From Paraburkholderia tuberum STM678 (GTDB lineage Bacteria > Pseudomonadota > Gammaproteobacteria > Burkholderiales > Burkholderiaceae), in contig NZ_CADFGP010000070.1 of assembly GCF_902833905.1 (NCBI RefSeq), positions 1 to 34,125 of the forward strand: 34,125 nt of DNA. Reading direction: 5' to 3'. A program made the position numbers and the translations under genes. Below the pieces are notes generated by a model. The model saw nothing but the letters and a program-made list of their open reading frames with translations, had not been told where the DNA came from and did not search any database. This document shows positions 1-7,295 of the stretch, in pieces (position 1 is the first letter of the stretch; every line of letters begins with the position of its first letter).

Positions 1-139
1 TTGCGTCGTCCATCGCATTGCTCCGTCGTTACGATGGCATCACCTTCGCACCGCGCTTACGTGCATTCAAGACGGGATGCGCTGACGGATACCTAACTAG
101 CAACCGGGCGCGAGATTTCCGGTGCGTCGTGATAGTCGG

Positions 140-313
140 TCAGCGGCTCAGTGAGCAGCCAGTACACTCCACGCTGCGGGATAACGCAGATAGATCATGA
201 GCACTGCCACGCCGAGCCGCTCATGATCGCCGCAGTGTTGCCTCACGCTCATCTTCAGGAAAGGCCAGCAGTTCGAAGCGCCGGGCCGCAGTGAGCAGCT
301 CACGTCGAGGAAT
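140..313 (-). pseudogene. Tn3-family transposase (TnpA) N-terminal remnant
   Basis: Read on the minus strand, two frames together resemble the start of a Tn3-family TnpA. Near 310-225 the translation runs PRRELLTAARRFELLAFPED. After a frame change it continues GDHERLGVAVLMIYLRYP near 228-175, which matches the family's conserved RRGDHNRLGFAVQL..LRYPG segment. The expected ATG is replaced by ATT, the residues between the two blocks are deleted, and nothing follows the LRYP block. It is therefore a dead fragment of a protein that is normally near 1000 residues. No 38-bp Tn3 terminal repeat was seen. The family call rests on recalled motifs. Confidence 0.5.
193..228. repeat. 10-bp perfect inverted repeat inside the Tn3 remnant
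   Basis: GATCATGAGC at 193-202 is repeated inverted as GCTCATGATC at 219-228, with a 16-base spacer. It lies within the degraded transposase sequence, so it may be a by-product of coding sequence. No T-run follows on either strand. Confidence 0.4.
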
Positions 314-537
314 TTTTTGTTGGTCTCCACGCCGTTATTCTGTTTCCTGGTCCAGGCGGTAAGTGGCGAAACGCCTGCAGAAGGCTGCCTGCCGGCCCTT
401 CGAGTTTTTGATCCATCGCTTTGATTATGATTTTCATCGCGCCAGCGCTTCGGTCCTGATTGCTCTCGCCAGGGACGGTTGAAGAATCTGAACACTTCCA
501 CGAGGGCGGTACTCGAAACGGCTCCTGCCGACTTCAT

Positions 538-840
538 TCAAGCAAAGGAGTTCAGTCGACCAGCGATCTTCTCTAGCGTTATCGGGAGGTCTCGCACCCG
601 CACACCGGTGGCGTGATGAACCGCGTTAGCGACCGCTGAAGCCAAGCCAGTCGTGCCGATTTCTCCGATACCTCGAGCGCCGAAGTCGTTCAAATGGAGA
701 TCCGGGTAGTCGAGGAGCAGAACATCGATTTCCGGCTGATCTGCATGCACCGGTACCACATACTCCGCATAGTTATTGTTGGTCGGATAGCCGGTGCGCT
801 CGTCGTATTCGGTAGCTTCGAAGGTTCTGGTCCAAATAGG
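538..840 (-). pseudogene. C-terminal fragment of a xanthine-dehydrogenase-family molybdopterin subunit
   Basis: The last 100 or so codons of a molybdopterin-binding large subunit (xanthine dehydrogenase/aldehyde oxidoreductase family, PaoC/YagR-like). The translation reads TFEATEYDERTG, then NNYAEYVVPVHADQPEIDV, then FGARGIGEIGTTGLASAVAN, and ends VRDLPITLEKI with a TGA stop at 538. These are the conserved C-terminal blocks of the family. The remaining 600-plus residues are missing. The sequence stops matching just before TFEATEYDERTG near 840, where other fragments are joined. The frame stays open upstream, but no family residues are recognisable there. It cannot be functional as it stands. 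Confidence 0.75.
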
Positions 841-876
841 CTGTCTGGACGAAAAGGTCTCGATAAAAAGGATACC

Positions 877-960
877 TTATCGATAAGACAGGACCGCATT
901 CCATACGGTGGGTACAGTGGCATCTTTGAGGCCGAGCTTTGCGAGATTGAATTGGCATTG
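877..960 (-). pseudogene. Unidentified C-terminal coding scrap between XDH and IS6 fragments
   Basis: A minus-strand frame reads NLAKLGLKDATVPTVWNAVL and then SYR before a TAA stop at 877. It has coding-like composition and lies between the IS6 truncation point and the molybdoenzyme fragment. I do not recognise the family. It may be the end of a gene whose body was removed when the IS6 element was truncated. Confidence 0.3.
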
Positions 961-1517
961 GTCCGGGACTTGATGTGGCGATGGTCCTGTTCGATCAGAT
1001 TGTTGAGATATTTCGAAGATCGAACCTTCGTGCCATCTGGCATCAGGCCGTCGGCCTTCATCTCGCGCACAGCACGGTGTGAGGCGGCATAGCCATCGAG
1101 TGTAATGGTTTGCGGCGGCCGCCCCAGATGTTTGATTGCCTTGTTGAAAAAGGCTTTGGCCGCGTTCACATCGCGTTTCCCCCTGAGCAGGAAGTCAACC
1201 GTCTGACCCGCCCGATCTACTGCCCGATAAAGATAGACCCATTTACCGCGGACTCTCAGGTACGTTTCGTCGACGCGCCACGACGTTCCCGCAGGCGTGC
1301 CGAAACGGTTCCAGCGCTTGACAAACTCCGGCGTGTAACGCTTCACCCAACGCAGGATCGTTGTGTGGGCGAGCGACAGGCCGCGCTCGGCCATCATCTC
1401 GACGAGATCACGCAGGCTGAGCTTGTAGCGTAGATACCAGCGCACGCACTGAATGATCACATCGCGGTTGAAGTGACGGCCTGAGAACAGATCGCCCATG
1501 TTTTTAAGCTTGCTCAT
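960..1517 (-). pseudogene. IS6-family transposase, 3'-truncated
   Basis: A DDE transposase of the IS6 family. From the ATG at 1517 the protein has the N-terminal helix-turn-helix region (FSGRHFNRDVIIQCVRWYLR, residues 11-30). The catalytic triad follows: Asp83 in WRVDETY, Asp141 in TLDGYAASHRAV and Glu176 in NNLIEQDHRHIKSR. Family members are about 230-240 residues long. This copy loses family similarity after about residue 186, and the frame then reads through unrelated sequence to 690. All three catalytic residues remain but the C-terminal end is gone, so it is probably inactive. An in-frame ATG at 1547 is less likely to be the start. Confidence 0.85.
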
Positions 1518-1568
1518 TATCGAATCATGAGATCGAGGAAGCAGCACTCTAACCGATCACATTCACTG

Positions 1569-1582
1569 TTTGCACCAGAACC
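1569..1582. repeat. IS6-family terminal inverted repeat (one end)
   Basis: TTTGCACCAGAACC on the plus strand reads GGTTCTGGTGCAAA inward. This is close to the family's GGTTCTGTTGCAAA type terminus and lies about 50 bp upstream of the transposase start, as expected. No partner repeat is present on the other side of the truncated element. Confidence 0.6.
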
Positions 1583-2037
1583 CTATCGCAAAGGTAGCGG
1601 CCCGCCGGGACGTCATGCCGAGAACGTTCGGCACAAGCAGCGTGAGGTCATGTAGTAGAGCCAGCTCACTGCAACGAACCATCTCCTGCCAAGGTGCAGT
1701 AGATGCCGCGCGAATCAAAGAATTGCGGGCGTAGTGCTATCGGGTCGACGCCAGCGTGCTCGAGATGGTAGCGCCATGCCGCAGGGACTTCATCAACTGC
1801 GTCGACCTATCTCTGCGACCGCCAGTGGAAGATGCCGCTACTCGCTCCGACGATCAACTTCGATTTGACGGCCAACTCAGGCGCTTAAAGGTAATTCGGC
1901 AAAGCTTCACAGATTCCGGCCGACCCCATCTAAAATACCGCGCGTGGTCAGCTCTTACTTAAGGGGCCCGGTTTCCGGAAGGCACTACTGCGACTTGGGT
2001 TTTGATTAGCGCTATTCAAAACGTAACTGAACAAAGC
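1583..2037. other. Gene-poor stretch between IS6 and hemerythrin, with one coding scrap
   Basis: Apart from the minus-strand scrap at 1666-1806, I see no gene, RNA or convincing terminator here. Open frames on both strands are short and have no recognisable motifs. The stretch looks like decayed sequence. Confidence 0.4.
1666..1806 (-). pseudogene. Unidentified 47-codon C-terminal coding remnant
   Basis: The minus-strand frame between an upstream TAG (1807-1809) and a TGA stop at 1666 reads VDEVPAAWRYHLEHAGVDP, then IALRPQFFDSRGIY, then CTLAGDGSLQ. The composition is protein-like, with no rare-residue runs. There is no plausible start codon or ribosome binding site, so it is probably the tail of a broken gene. 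I do not recognise the family. Confidence 0.3.
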
Positions 2038-2514
2038 TCAAATCGTCCGTCTCAAGACAACGGGCTTTCCACCCATCGTCTGCTTCGTCATCCACGCCGC
2101 AAGCGCCGAGTCCATGTAGTCGGCGTGCCCTGGAAACCAGCTGTACAGATGCAAGCCGATGTCATGCACCAGCGCGCAACCGGCCTGCCCTGCTTCGACC
2201 GCTGCTTTGACGTCCCGCACCGACTTCAGCACGGCTTCGTGCTCTTCGATGTGGCAGTCGCGCGGCGGAAAGTTCGTCGTGCGCATCCATTCGTCTTCCT
2301 GCTCGAAATGGCTAACGGCGTGTTTCTCGAACTCCACGATAGCGGCGAGGGCGCTCGCATCGGTGCAAGCCACGAGCCCTAGCGCGACTCTGTAGAATTC
2401 TTCATGGACATCGTCCATCGGTGTGAACCCGAGTAGCCGCGCATCTGACCACGCAAGGCTATTATCACTTTCCCGCACAGGGGCTTCAGCGTCTTTCGAT
2501 ACAAGGTCTTTCAT
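2038..2514 (-). CDS. Bacteriohemerythrin
   Basis: A cytoplasmic hemerythrin-like protein of 158 residues that would bind O2 reversibly at a carboxylate-bridged di-iron site. Possible roles are O2 storage, delivery or sensing. The four-helix-bundle iron-ligand signatures are visible in order: a His in DDVHEEF (near 37), HAVSHFEQEDEWM (near 66-78; the HxxxHFxxEExxM pattern), HIEEHEAV (near 89) and a C-terminal HADYMD. The ATG at 2514 is preferred; a GTG two codons upstream (2520) is also possible. The gene is complete and stands alone between IS6 and IS3 remnants. In an aromatic-degrading strain an O2-binding protein could help supply oxygenases, but that is inference from position only. Confidence 0.85.
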   Translation of the reverse strand: MKDLVSKDAEAPVRESDNSLAWSDARLLGFTPMDDVHEEFYRVALGLVACTDASALAAIVEFEKHAVSHFEQEDEWMRTTNFPPRDCHIEEHEAVLKSVRDVKAAVEAGQAGCALVHDIGLHLYSWFPGHADYMDSALAAWMTKQTMGGKPVVLRRTI

Positions 2515-2710
2515 CTTCACTCAATCCGGCGTTAGAAACAGCTATATCATAGCCAAGTTATATTAAGCGTTGGAAGATTCCCGGCGTTCTGCCGTCAAAG
2601 TGGCTTAAAACTCGAATCCTGCCAGACTCCGTGCGAACCGATCGGCCGCCAACGGCACGATCCCGAGCAGGACCAGTTCCGGAGCAATTTTCGCAATGAC
2701 ACGGGAGGAT

Positions 2711-3220
2711 TGGCGATTAAACGCGAACGGTATTCGGTGGAGCAGAACGTGGCTGCACTCAAGCAATGGGACGCGTCCGCGCTTTGACGTCGTGGACGTC
2801 TTCAACCGTGAGGCGCTCGCCATTGAGGTTGGACATCGTCTGCGTGCAGACGACGTTGTCTCGGTACTGAACCGGCTGGCGGCGCTACGTCGTGCGCTAC
2901 GTTTCCTGTTTGCCAATAACGGCAGCGAGTTCTCTCGTCGCCTGCTGAATATGCTCGCGTACCACTACAAGTTACAGATCGACTTCAGCCGTTTGGGCAA
3001 GCCGGCGGATAACAACTTCATCGGGACGTTCAACGGCTCATTCCGGGACGATTACCTCAACCTGCACTGGTTCGGATCTATGGCTGAAGCAAAACGCGAG
3101 ATCGAGGCATAGCGGCGGGACTCCAATGAGACCCGAGCTGACTTGTCCCTCAACGATTTAACACCGGGCGAGTTTCCCGCCTGGCAATATAGTCTTCGGC
3201 CTGCGGCCGAAGACTCATGA
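2711..3220 (+). mobile_element. Degenerate IS3-family element (orfA start fused to orfB by deletion)
   Basis: An internally deleted IS3-family (IS407-like) element. A piece of the orfA start (KRERYSVEQNVAALKQ, from about 2716) runs directly into an orfB frame that begins FDVVDVFNREALAIEV. The orfB part keeps the shape of the DDE integrase core (NNGSEF, then FSRLGKPADNNFIGTFNGS, then YLNLHWF). However, the second catalytic Asp of DNGSEF has become Asn, and the usual Glu of the DEC-LN-HWF motif appears as Asp. A TAG at 3110-3112 replaces the expected Trp of EAWRRDYNE. Beyond it the frame continues with RRDSNETRADLSL to a TGA at 3220. The element is clearly inactive. No terminal repeats were identified. 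Confidence 0.8.
3191..3215. repeat. Perfect 11-bp stem-loop at the end of the IS3 remnant
   Basis: AGTCTTCGGCC (3191-3201), loop TGC, and the exact complement GGCCGAAGACT (3205-3215). The stem is far stronger than its surroundings. It could act as a bidirectional transcription block despite lacking a long T-run, or it may be an element-end structure. It overlaps the last codons of the IS3 frame. Confidence 0.5.
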
Positions 3221-3359
3221 AAGGCCAGACACTAACACCTCAACCTGACCAGGAAACCCAAAGCGGTTCAGAAAACACCCCAAAGGTTGGATCGGTGTCC
3301 AAGTTTGAGGTGCGGTTCGCTCTGGAGGCTTTTTTTCTTTTTATTGCCCGCTTAGAGCG

Positions 3360-4505
3360 TTAGAACTTGTGCTGGATGCCGACCATGCCACCCGTCTGGT
3401 TCGCGCCCGTTTGGACCGTACCGCCACCCGTAAGCGCCACTGCACCATTTCGGCTGTTGATCATATACCCGAGCATACCGTACACCGAGGTACGCTTCGA
3501 CAGGAAGTACGTTGCACGAGCCGTAATCATGGTCGAATTCGACGTCGCCGGCGCTACGCTACCCGGGACGATCGAACCGTTCTCGATCACGCCGCCGATA
3601 TTCGACGGGTTGCTCACATTAAAATGCGCGCCGACGAGATCGAGTGCCAGGAACGGCGTAGGCAAATAGGTACCGTTCAGGAAGTACAGATCCGTGTGGT
3701 ACGACCGACCGACGTCCACGTTGTGATGTATCCAACCACCTGCGAACTTCCCGTGGCTGAAATTGTAGTACGCCGTAGCCTGGATGTGCGTGTCTTTGTC
3801 CGAGCTACTCACAAGCGGGCCGAAGTCCGTTGATGCCCCACCGCGCATCTGATCGAAAGACACCGATGCGCCGTAGTTCGCGGTGTCATACATCACCATA
3901 GCGGTGACCTGCTTACAGGCCTGGAAATTGCCCGGAACCTGGCCAGCGCAGCCTGTTCCACCCGGGCCCGGCACCGTCGCCGAATCGCGACCGAAGCTAT
4001 ACGTCGCGCCGATCGTCACGCTGCCGAACTTGCCCATGTAGCCAATCGCATTGTCGCTACGTGCGTTCGCCAGGTAGGGGTCAAAACTGGCCAGGCCGAT
4101 CAGCGCCGGTCCCAGGATATCGGCGTTTACGACCGAGTAATACGTCATGTTGCTTTGACGTCCAAACAGCACTGTGCCGAACCGGTTGCTAAGACCGACG
4201 TTGGCCTGACGACCGAACAGACGCCCACCGTAGTTCAGACCGCCCGTCCCCGGCGCGAAACCGCTTTCGAGGTTGAACACAGCCTTCAGGCCACCGCCCA
4301 GATCCTCCACACCCTTCAGCCCCCAACGCGAAGGCAATTCACCCGTCAGTGCCGGCATGCCATAGACCGAACCACCAGTCTTGGCGTGGTTATAGAACTC
4401 GATGCCCGTATCCATGATGCCGTAGAGCGTGACACTACTTTCTGCATAGGCTCCCGTAACGGAGAGCAGCATTGCCGCCCCGATAGCGAGTTTCTTCACC
4501 TTCAT
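3360..4505 (-). CDS. Outer-membrane general porin (Burkholderia OmpC-like)
   Basis: A trimeric beta-barrel porin of 381 residues that would let small, mostly anionic solutes such as aromatic acids cross the outer membrane. It starts with a Sec signal peptide (MKVKKLAIGAAMLLSVTGAYA) and the mature protein begins ESSVTLYGIMDTGIEF. The barrel opens with the typical SRWGLKGVEDLGGGLKAVF segment and closes with HKF, a terminal aromatic residue needed for Bam-dependent insertion. The ATG at 4505 follows a GGAG; the ATG four codons upstream lacks one. The gene is codirectional with the catabolic operon but lies behind a terminator (4801-4826) and a 311-bp gap, so it probably has its own promoter. A role in uptake of the pathway substrate is inferred from position. 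Confidence 0.93.
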   Translation of the reverse strand: MKVKKLAIGAAMLLSVTGAYAESSVTLYGIMDTGIEFYNHAKTGGSVYGMPALTGELPSRWGLKGVEDLGGGLKAVFNLESGFAPGTGGLNYGGRLFGRQANVGLSNRFGTVLFGRQSNMTYYSVVNADILGPALIGLASFDPYLANARSDNAIGYMGKFGSVTIGATYSFGRDSATVPGPGGTGCAGQVPGNFQACKQVTAMVMYDTANYGASVSFDQMRGGASTDFGPLVSSSDKDTHIQATAYYNFSHGKFAGGWIHHNVDVGRSYHTDLYFLNGTYLPTPFLALDLVGAHFNVSNPSNIGGVIENGSIVPGSVAPATSNSTMITARATYFLSKRTSVYGMLGYMINSRNGAVALTGGGTVQTGANQTGGMVGIQHKF

Positions 4506-4800
4506 AGGAATCTCCAATTTTATTATGAAGACGCGTTTCTTCGTTTCGCGTCCAGTCGAATTATCAGGAGGATTTGTGCGAACGTAACGCCCGGTTTACC
4601 CGCAATTATTAATCCGGACCTCGCCCACACCTCCACCATCACTCTGCAGACCTAATTACTAAAACCGAATCGGATCGTAAATATTGGTTATGAATATCTG
4701 ATATCGGTAGATTCGATTAAAGAGCGCTTGGAAGACCACTGCTCGTGGACTACTTGGCGACCCTACGCATCAAAGTTGTTACACGGAATAACGCGCCAGG
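4506..4800 (-). promoter_or_regulatory. Porin upstream region, with a 6-bp inverted repeat in the leader
   Basis: This AT-rich stretch must hold the porin promoter. I could not place a convincing -35/-10 pair. A GACGCG/CGCGTC inverted repeat with an 11-base loop (4530-4535 and 4547-4552) would lie in the leader about 25 bases before the start codon, and might influence translation. No gene is visible here. The long plus-strand frame across it is antisense to the aldolase gene. Confidence 0.35.
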
Positions 4801-4826
4801 AAAAGCCCCGATTTGACGAGGCTCTT
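4801..4826 (-). terminator. Intrinsic terminator after the catabolic operon
   Basis: On the minus strand, AAGAGCCTCG, loop TCAAAT, then CGGGGCTTTT. In RNA all ten positions pair, two of them as G-U wobbles. The descending arm ends in a U-run. It begins 4 bases past the aldolase stop codon, which is the expected place for the end of the long operon, and it separates the operon from the porin gene. Confidence 0.7.
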
Positions 4827-4829
4827 CTA

Positions 4830-5798
4830 TCACTGCTGTGCCTGAAACTCCCTTTCCAACTGCGCCCAGCGTTCACCGCACTCGACTGCGCCCGCCACAT
4901 ATTCCTGGGGTATTTCGAGGTACGGAGGACGCGATGGCCCCGGATCGATCAGGCCTGCCGCCTTGAACCGCAGATGGCCGATCTGGATGCTGTAGTCCAT
5001 GAAGCGCGCGAGGTCGCCGCCCGGGAACATCGGTGCTTCCGCCCATTTCAATTTAGCGGTGATTTCCTTCGCCCGTTCCCAGTTGCCTGCCAGAACGGCA
5101 CGCGAGTTTGCCACGATGGGGCTCGGCGCACAGGCAATGCCACCCGTCCAGCACGCGCGTGCGAGCTCGGGATGCTTGATCGCCACCGGATACCATTCCG
5201 GCGCCAGCGGCAAGATACGCATCTTGTCGCCGACGGCGATCATGTCGGGTTCGAGCGTGGGACCACCGACGTGCTTGGCCGCGACAACTTCCGGAATTTC
5301 CGCCAGAGCCTTGTAGGCCTCGGGGCTGATCTTTGCCTTGAACGCGATCGGGTTGTCGTACACGACGAGCGGAACGCCAGGCAGCGCTTCAGCGATGTCC
5401 TGGTAGTAGCGAACGATGTCCTTCTGATCGACGGACAGCCACATCGGGCGGCCGACAAACAGGCCATCGGCGCCCAACTCGATCAGTTCACGGCCACGAG
5501 CGATAGTGTCACGTGTATTCATCGTCGTAACACCAGCGAAAAACGGCCGGGATTTGCCGTTCGTTTCGATGATGCACTTCGTGAAGTCGAGATGTTCCGC
5601 ACGCGTCAGCGTTGCCCCCTCGCCGAACGTGCCGTTTGCCATCAAGATATCAACGCCGGCCGCCGTCACCAGTTTGATCATCTTCTCGGTTTCGTCGAGA
5701 TTGACGCTGTTCTTCGTATCCCACCGGCCTGCGTCCGGCGTTGCAGGCGTCGGTACAATCCCAAGCACACCAACGATGTCTTCAACCGTAATTCTCAT
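4830..5798 (-). CDS. NahE/PhdJ-type hydratase-aldolase (DapA superfamily)
   Basis: A class I aldolase of 322 residues in the dihydrodipicolinate-synthase superfamily. It most resembles the trans-o-hydroxybenzylidenepyruvate (NahE) and 2-carboxybenzalpyruvate (PhdJ) hydratase-aldolases, which hydrate an arylidene-pyruvate and split it to an aryl aldehyde and pyruvate. Visible marks are the NahE-like NGTFGEGATLT near 55-65, the superfamily Tyr147 in VVYDNP, and the Schiff-base Lys175 in VVAAKHVGGP. FPGGDLARF and SRPPYLEIPQEYVAGA near the C-terminus are also typical of the NahE group. The ATG at 5798 is preceded by AGGAG at 5-base spacing; the GTG at 5804 overlaps that site. It is the last operon gene, 40 bp after livF. 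The exact substrate cannot be read from sequence. Confidence 0.85.
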   Translation of the reverse strand: MRITVEDIVGVLGIVPTPATPDAGRWDTKNSVNLDETEKMIKLVTAAGVDILMANGTFGEGATLTRAEHLDFTKCIIETNGKSRPFFAGVTTMNTRDTIARGRELIELGADGLFVGRPMWLSVDQKDIVRYYQDIAEALPGVPLVVYDNPIAFKAKISPEAYKALAEIPEVVAAKHVGGPTLEPDMIAVGDKMRILPLAPEWYPVAIKHPELARACWTGGIACAPSPIVANSRAVLAGNWERAKEITAKLKWAEAPMFPGGDLARFMDYSIQIGHLRFKAAGLIDPGPSRPPYLEIPQEYVAGAVECGERWAQLEREFQAQQ

Positions 5799-5838
5799 TT
5801 CCACTCCTGAGTTTGCTCAAGAAAAAACTTGAGTCCAA

Positions 5839-6540
5839 TTACAAGCCAACGTACTGTCTAACGCAGTCACCGTCTGCCTCAAGTGCAGCCGAATCTCCAG
5901 TCCAGACCACGCGTCCCTTTTCGATCACATAGTGACGATCAGCCAATTTCGACAGCGGCGCCAAATTCTTGTCGACCACGAGCATTGCCTGACCCTCGTC
6001 CTTCAACATGCCCAGGCATTGCCAGATTTCTCGCCGGATTAACGGAGCCAGACCTTCCGTCGCCTCATCGAGAATAAGCAGACGAGGGTTCGTCATGAGT
6101 GCCCGTCCGATTGCCAGCATCTGCTGCTCGCCGCCCGAGAGATTCGAGCCCAAATTCGTTTCGCGCTCCTTCAGGCGGGGGAACCTTTCGTACACGCGAT
6201 GCAGGACCCAAGGGTTATTCACCTGTCTACGGTTTGTCGCCGCACAGATCAGGTTTTCCTTGACGGTCAGATTGGGAAAAATTCCGCGTCCCTCCGGCAC
6301 CAATCCGATGCCCGCCTGAGCAATGCGGTAATCCGCCATGCCCGAGATCTCTCGACCATCAAATAAGATCGACCCGCCCTTGATCGGCAGTTGTCCCATC
6401 AGTGTTTTGATGGTGGTGGACTTCCCCATGCCATTACGGCCAATCAGTGTCACGACCTCGCCAGCCGCGATCCCTAGCGATATATCCCAAAGTACCTGAC
6501 TCGTGCCGTAACTCGCCGCGATATTCTTTATTTGCAGCAT
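5839..6540 (-). CDS. livF: Branched-chain-type ABC transporter ATPase LivF
   Basis: The second ATPase of a HAAT-family (Liv-type) importer, 233 residues. Walker A is GRNGMGKST (residues 34-42), the signature is LSGGEQQ and Walker B is LLILDEATEG. The switch region reads MLVVDKNLAPL where classical LivF has VEQN, so the usual switch Gln is Lys. This variant also occurs, from memory, in LivF copies linked to aromatic uptake. The ATG at 6540 overlaps the livG stop by one base (TGATG). The frame upstream of this ATG lies inside livG, so this start is preferred. Together with LivG, LivH, LivM and the solute-binding protein encoded further upstream in the operon, it should energise import of the pathway substrate. 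Confidence 0.92.
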   Translation of the reverse strand: MLQIKNIAASYGTSQVLWDISLGIAAGEVVTLIGRNGMGKSTTIKTLMGQLPIKGGSILFDGREISGMADYRIAQAGIGLVPEGRGIFPNLTVKENLICAATNRRQVNNPWVLHRVYERFPRLKERETNLGSNLSGGEQQMLAIGRALMTNPRLLILDEATEGLAPLIRREIWQCLGMLKDEGQAMLVVDKNLAPLSKLADRHYVIEKGRVVWTGDSAALEADGDCVRQYVGL

Positions 6541-7295
6541 CACATGAGCTCCGACGGTTCGCCCAGATACGCTTCCTGCACCGTCTGGCTGCACCTGATT
6601 TGATCCGGAGTGCCGGTCTCGATCGGTTGCCCGGAAACCAAAACCGTCACGCGATCTGCGAGTTCAAACACCGCATCCATGTCATGCTCGATCAACAGCA
6701 TGCTGATGTCGCTCTTAAAGCGTTTCAGCAGCGCCACCATTGCTTCCGATTCAACTTGGCTCATACCTGCAAGCGGCTCGTCCAGAAGCATAAGGCGCGG
6801 CTTGAGTGCAAGTGCCATTGCCAATTCAAGCTGGCGCCGCGCGCCGTGCGCCATTTCGGAAACCGGCGTGTTCATTTCGGTCTCCAATCCCACCTGCAAG
6901 AGGGCTTCGCTCGCCTCGCCAATGAGATCTCGATCTCGGCGCGTCGGCGTCCAAACTCCGAAATTCCGCCCCGTACGGCCCTGAACCGCCAGCATGACAT
7001 TCTCGAGCGCCGTCATATCGTTGAACACGGAAGTGATCTGATAGGAGCGCACGAGCCCCATCTGCGCCCGGCGATGGGTGGGCGCGGCCGTCACATCCTG
7101 CCCGCGGAAAACAATGCGCCCTTCGTCCGGCACAAGTTCGCCCGACAATTGGTTGATGAGCGTCGATTTCCCCGCACCGTTCGGGCCGATCAGGGCATGG
7201 ATCTCACCCTCTAGCACGTCAAGCGTTGCGTTGTTCGTGGCGACGAATCCGCGAAAGCGCTTGACCAGATTTTTCACCTCGAGCAAGGGGCTCAT
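6540..7295 (-). CDS. livG: Branched-chain-type ABC transporter ATPase LivG
   Basis: The first ATPase of the Liv-type importer, 251 residues. Walker A is GPNGAGKST (near residues 37-45), the Q-loop region is SYQITSVFNDMT, and the signature segment is MAHGARRQLE, which differs from the canonical LSGGQ as is common in LivG. Walker B is LMLLDEPLAGM and the switch is LLIEHDMD with the conserved His. The ATG overlaps the livM stop by four bases (ATGA), so translation is probably coupled. It would pair with LivF on the cytoplasmic face of LivHM. Confidence 0.92.
   Translation of the reverse strand: MSPLLEVKNLVKRFRGFVATNNATLDVLEGEIHALIGPNGAGKSTLINQLSGELVPDEGRIVFRGQDVTAAPTHRRAQMGLVRSYQITSVFNDMTALENVMLAVQGRTGRNFGVWTPTRRDRDLIGEASEALLQVGLETEMNTPVSEMAHGARRQLELAMALALKPRLMLLDEPLAGMSQVESEAMVALLKRFKSDISMLLIEHDMDAVFELADRVTVLVSGQPIETGTPDQIRCSQTVQEAYLGEPSELM

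Larger units (their letters stand above)
960..1582 (-). mobile_element. Truncated IS6-family insertion sequence
   Basis: This is the transposase-start half of an IS6-family element. The outer end at 1569-1582 carries a terminal repeat of the IS6 type. The transposase gene runs inward from 1517 and is cut near 960, where unrelated sequence begins. The other terminal repeat and the last 40 or so codons are missing, so the copy cannot move on its own. IS6 elements move by replicative cointegrate formation and often leave adjacent deletions, which fits the scrambled fragments next to it. Confidence 0.8.

Noticed and set aside
3319..3345. T-rich run after GGAGGC as a porin terminator
   Set aside because: The T-run is on the plus strand, whereas the porin is transcribed from the minus strand, so the polarity is wrong; no good stem precedes it.
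4728..5810. A 360-residue plus-strand open frame
   Set aside because: It is antisense to the aldolase gene, whose protein has clear family motifs, and its own translation has no known motif.
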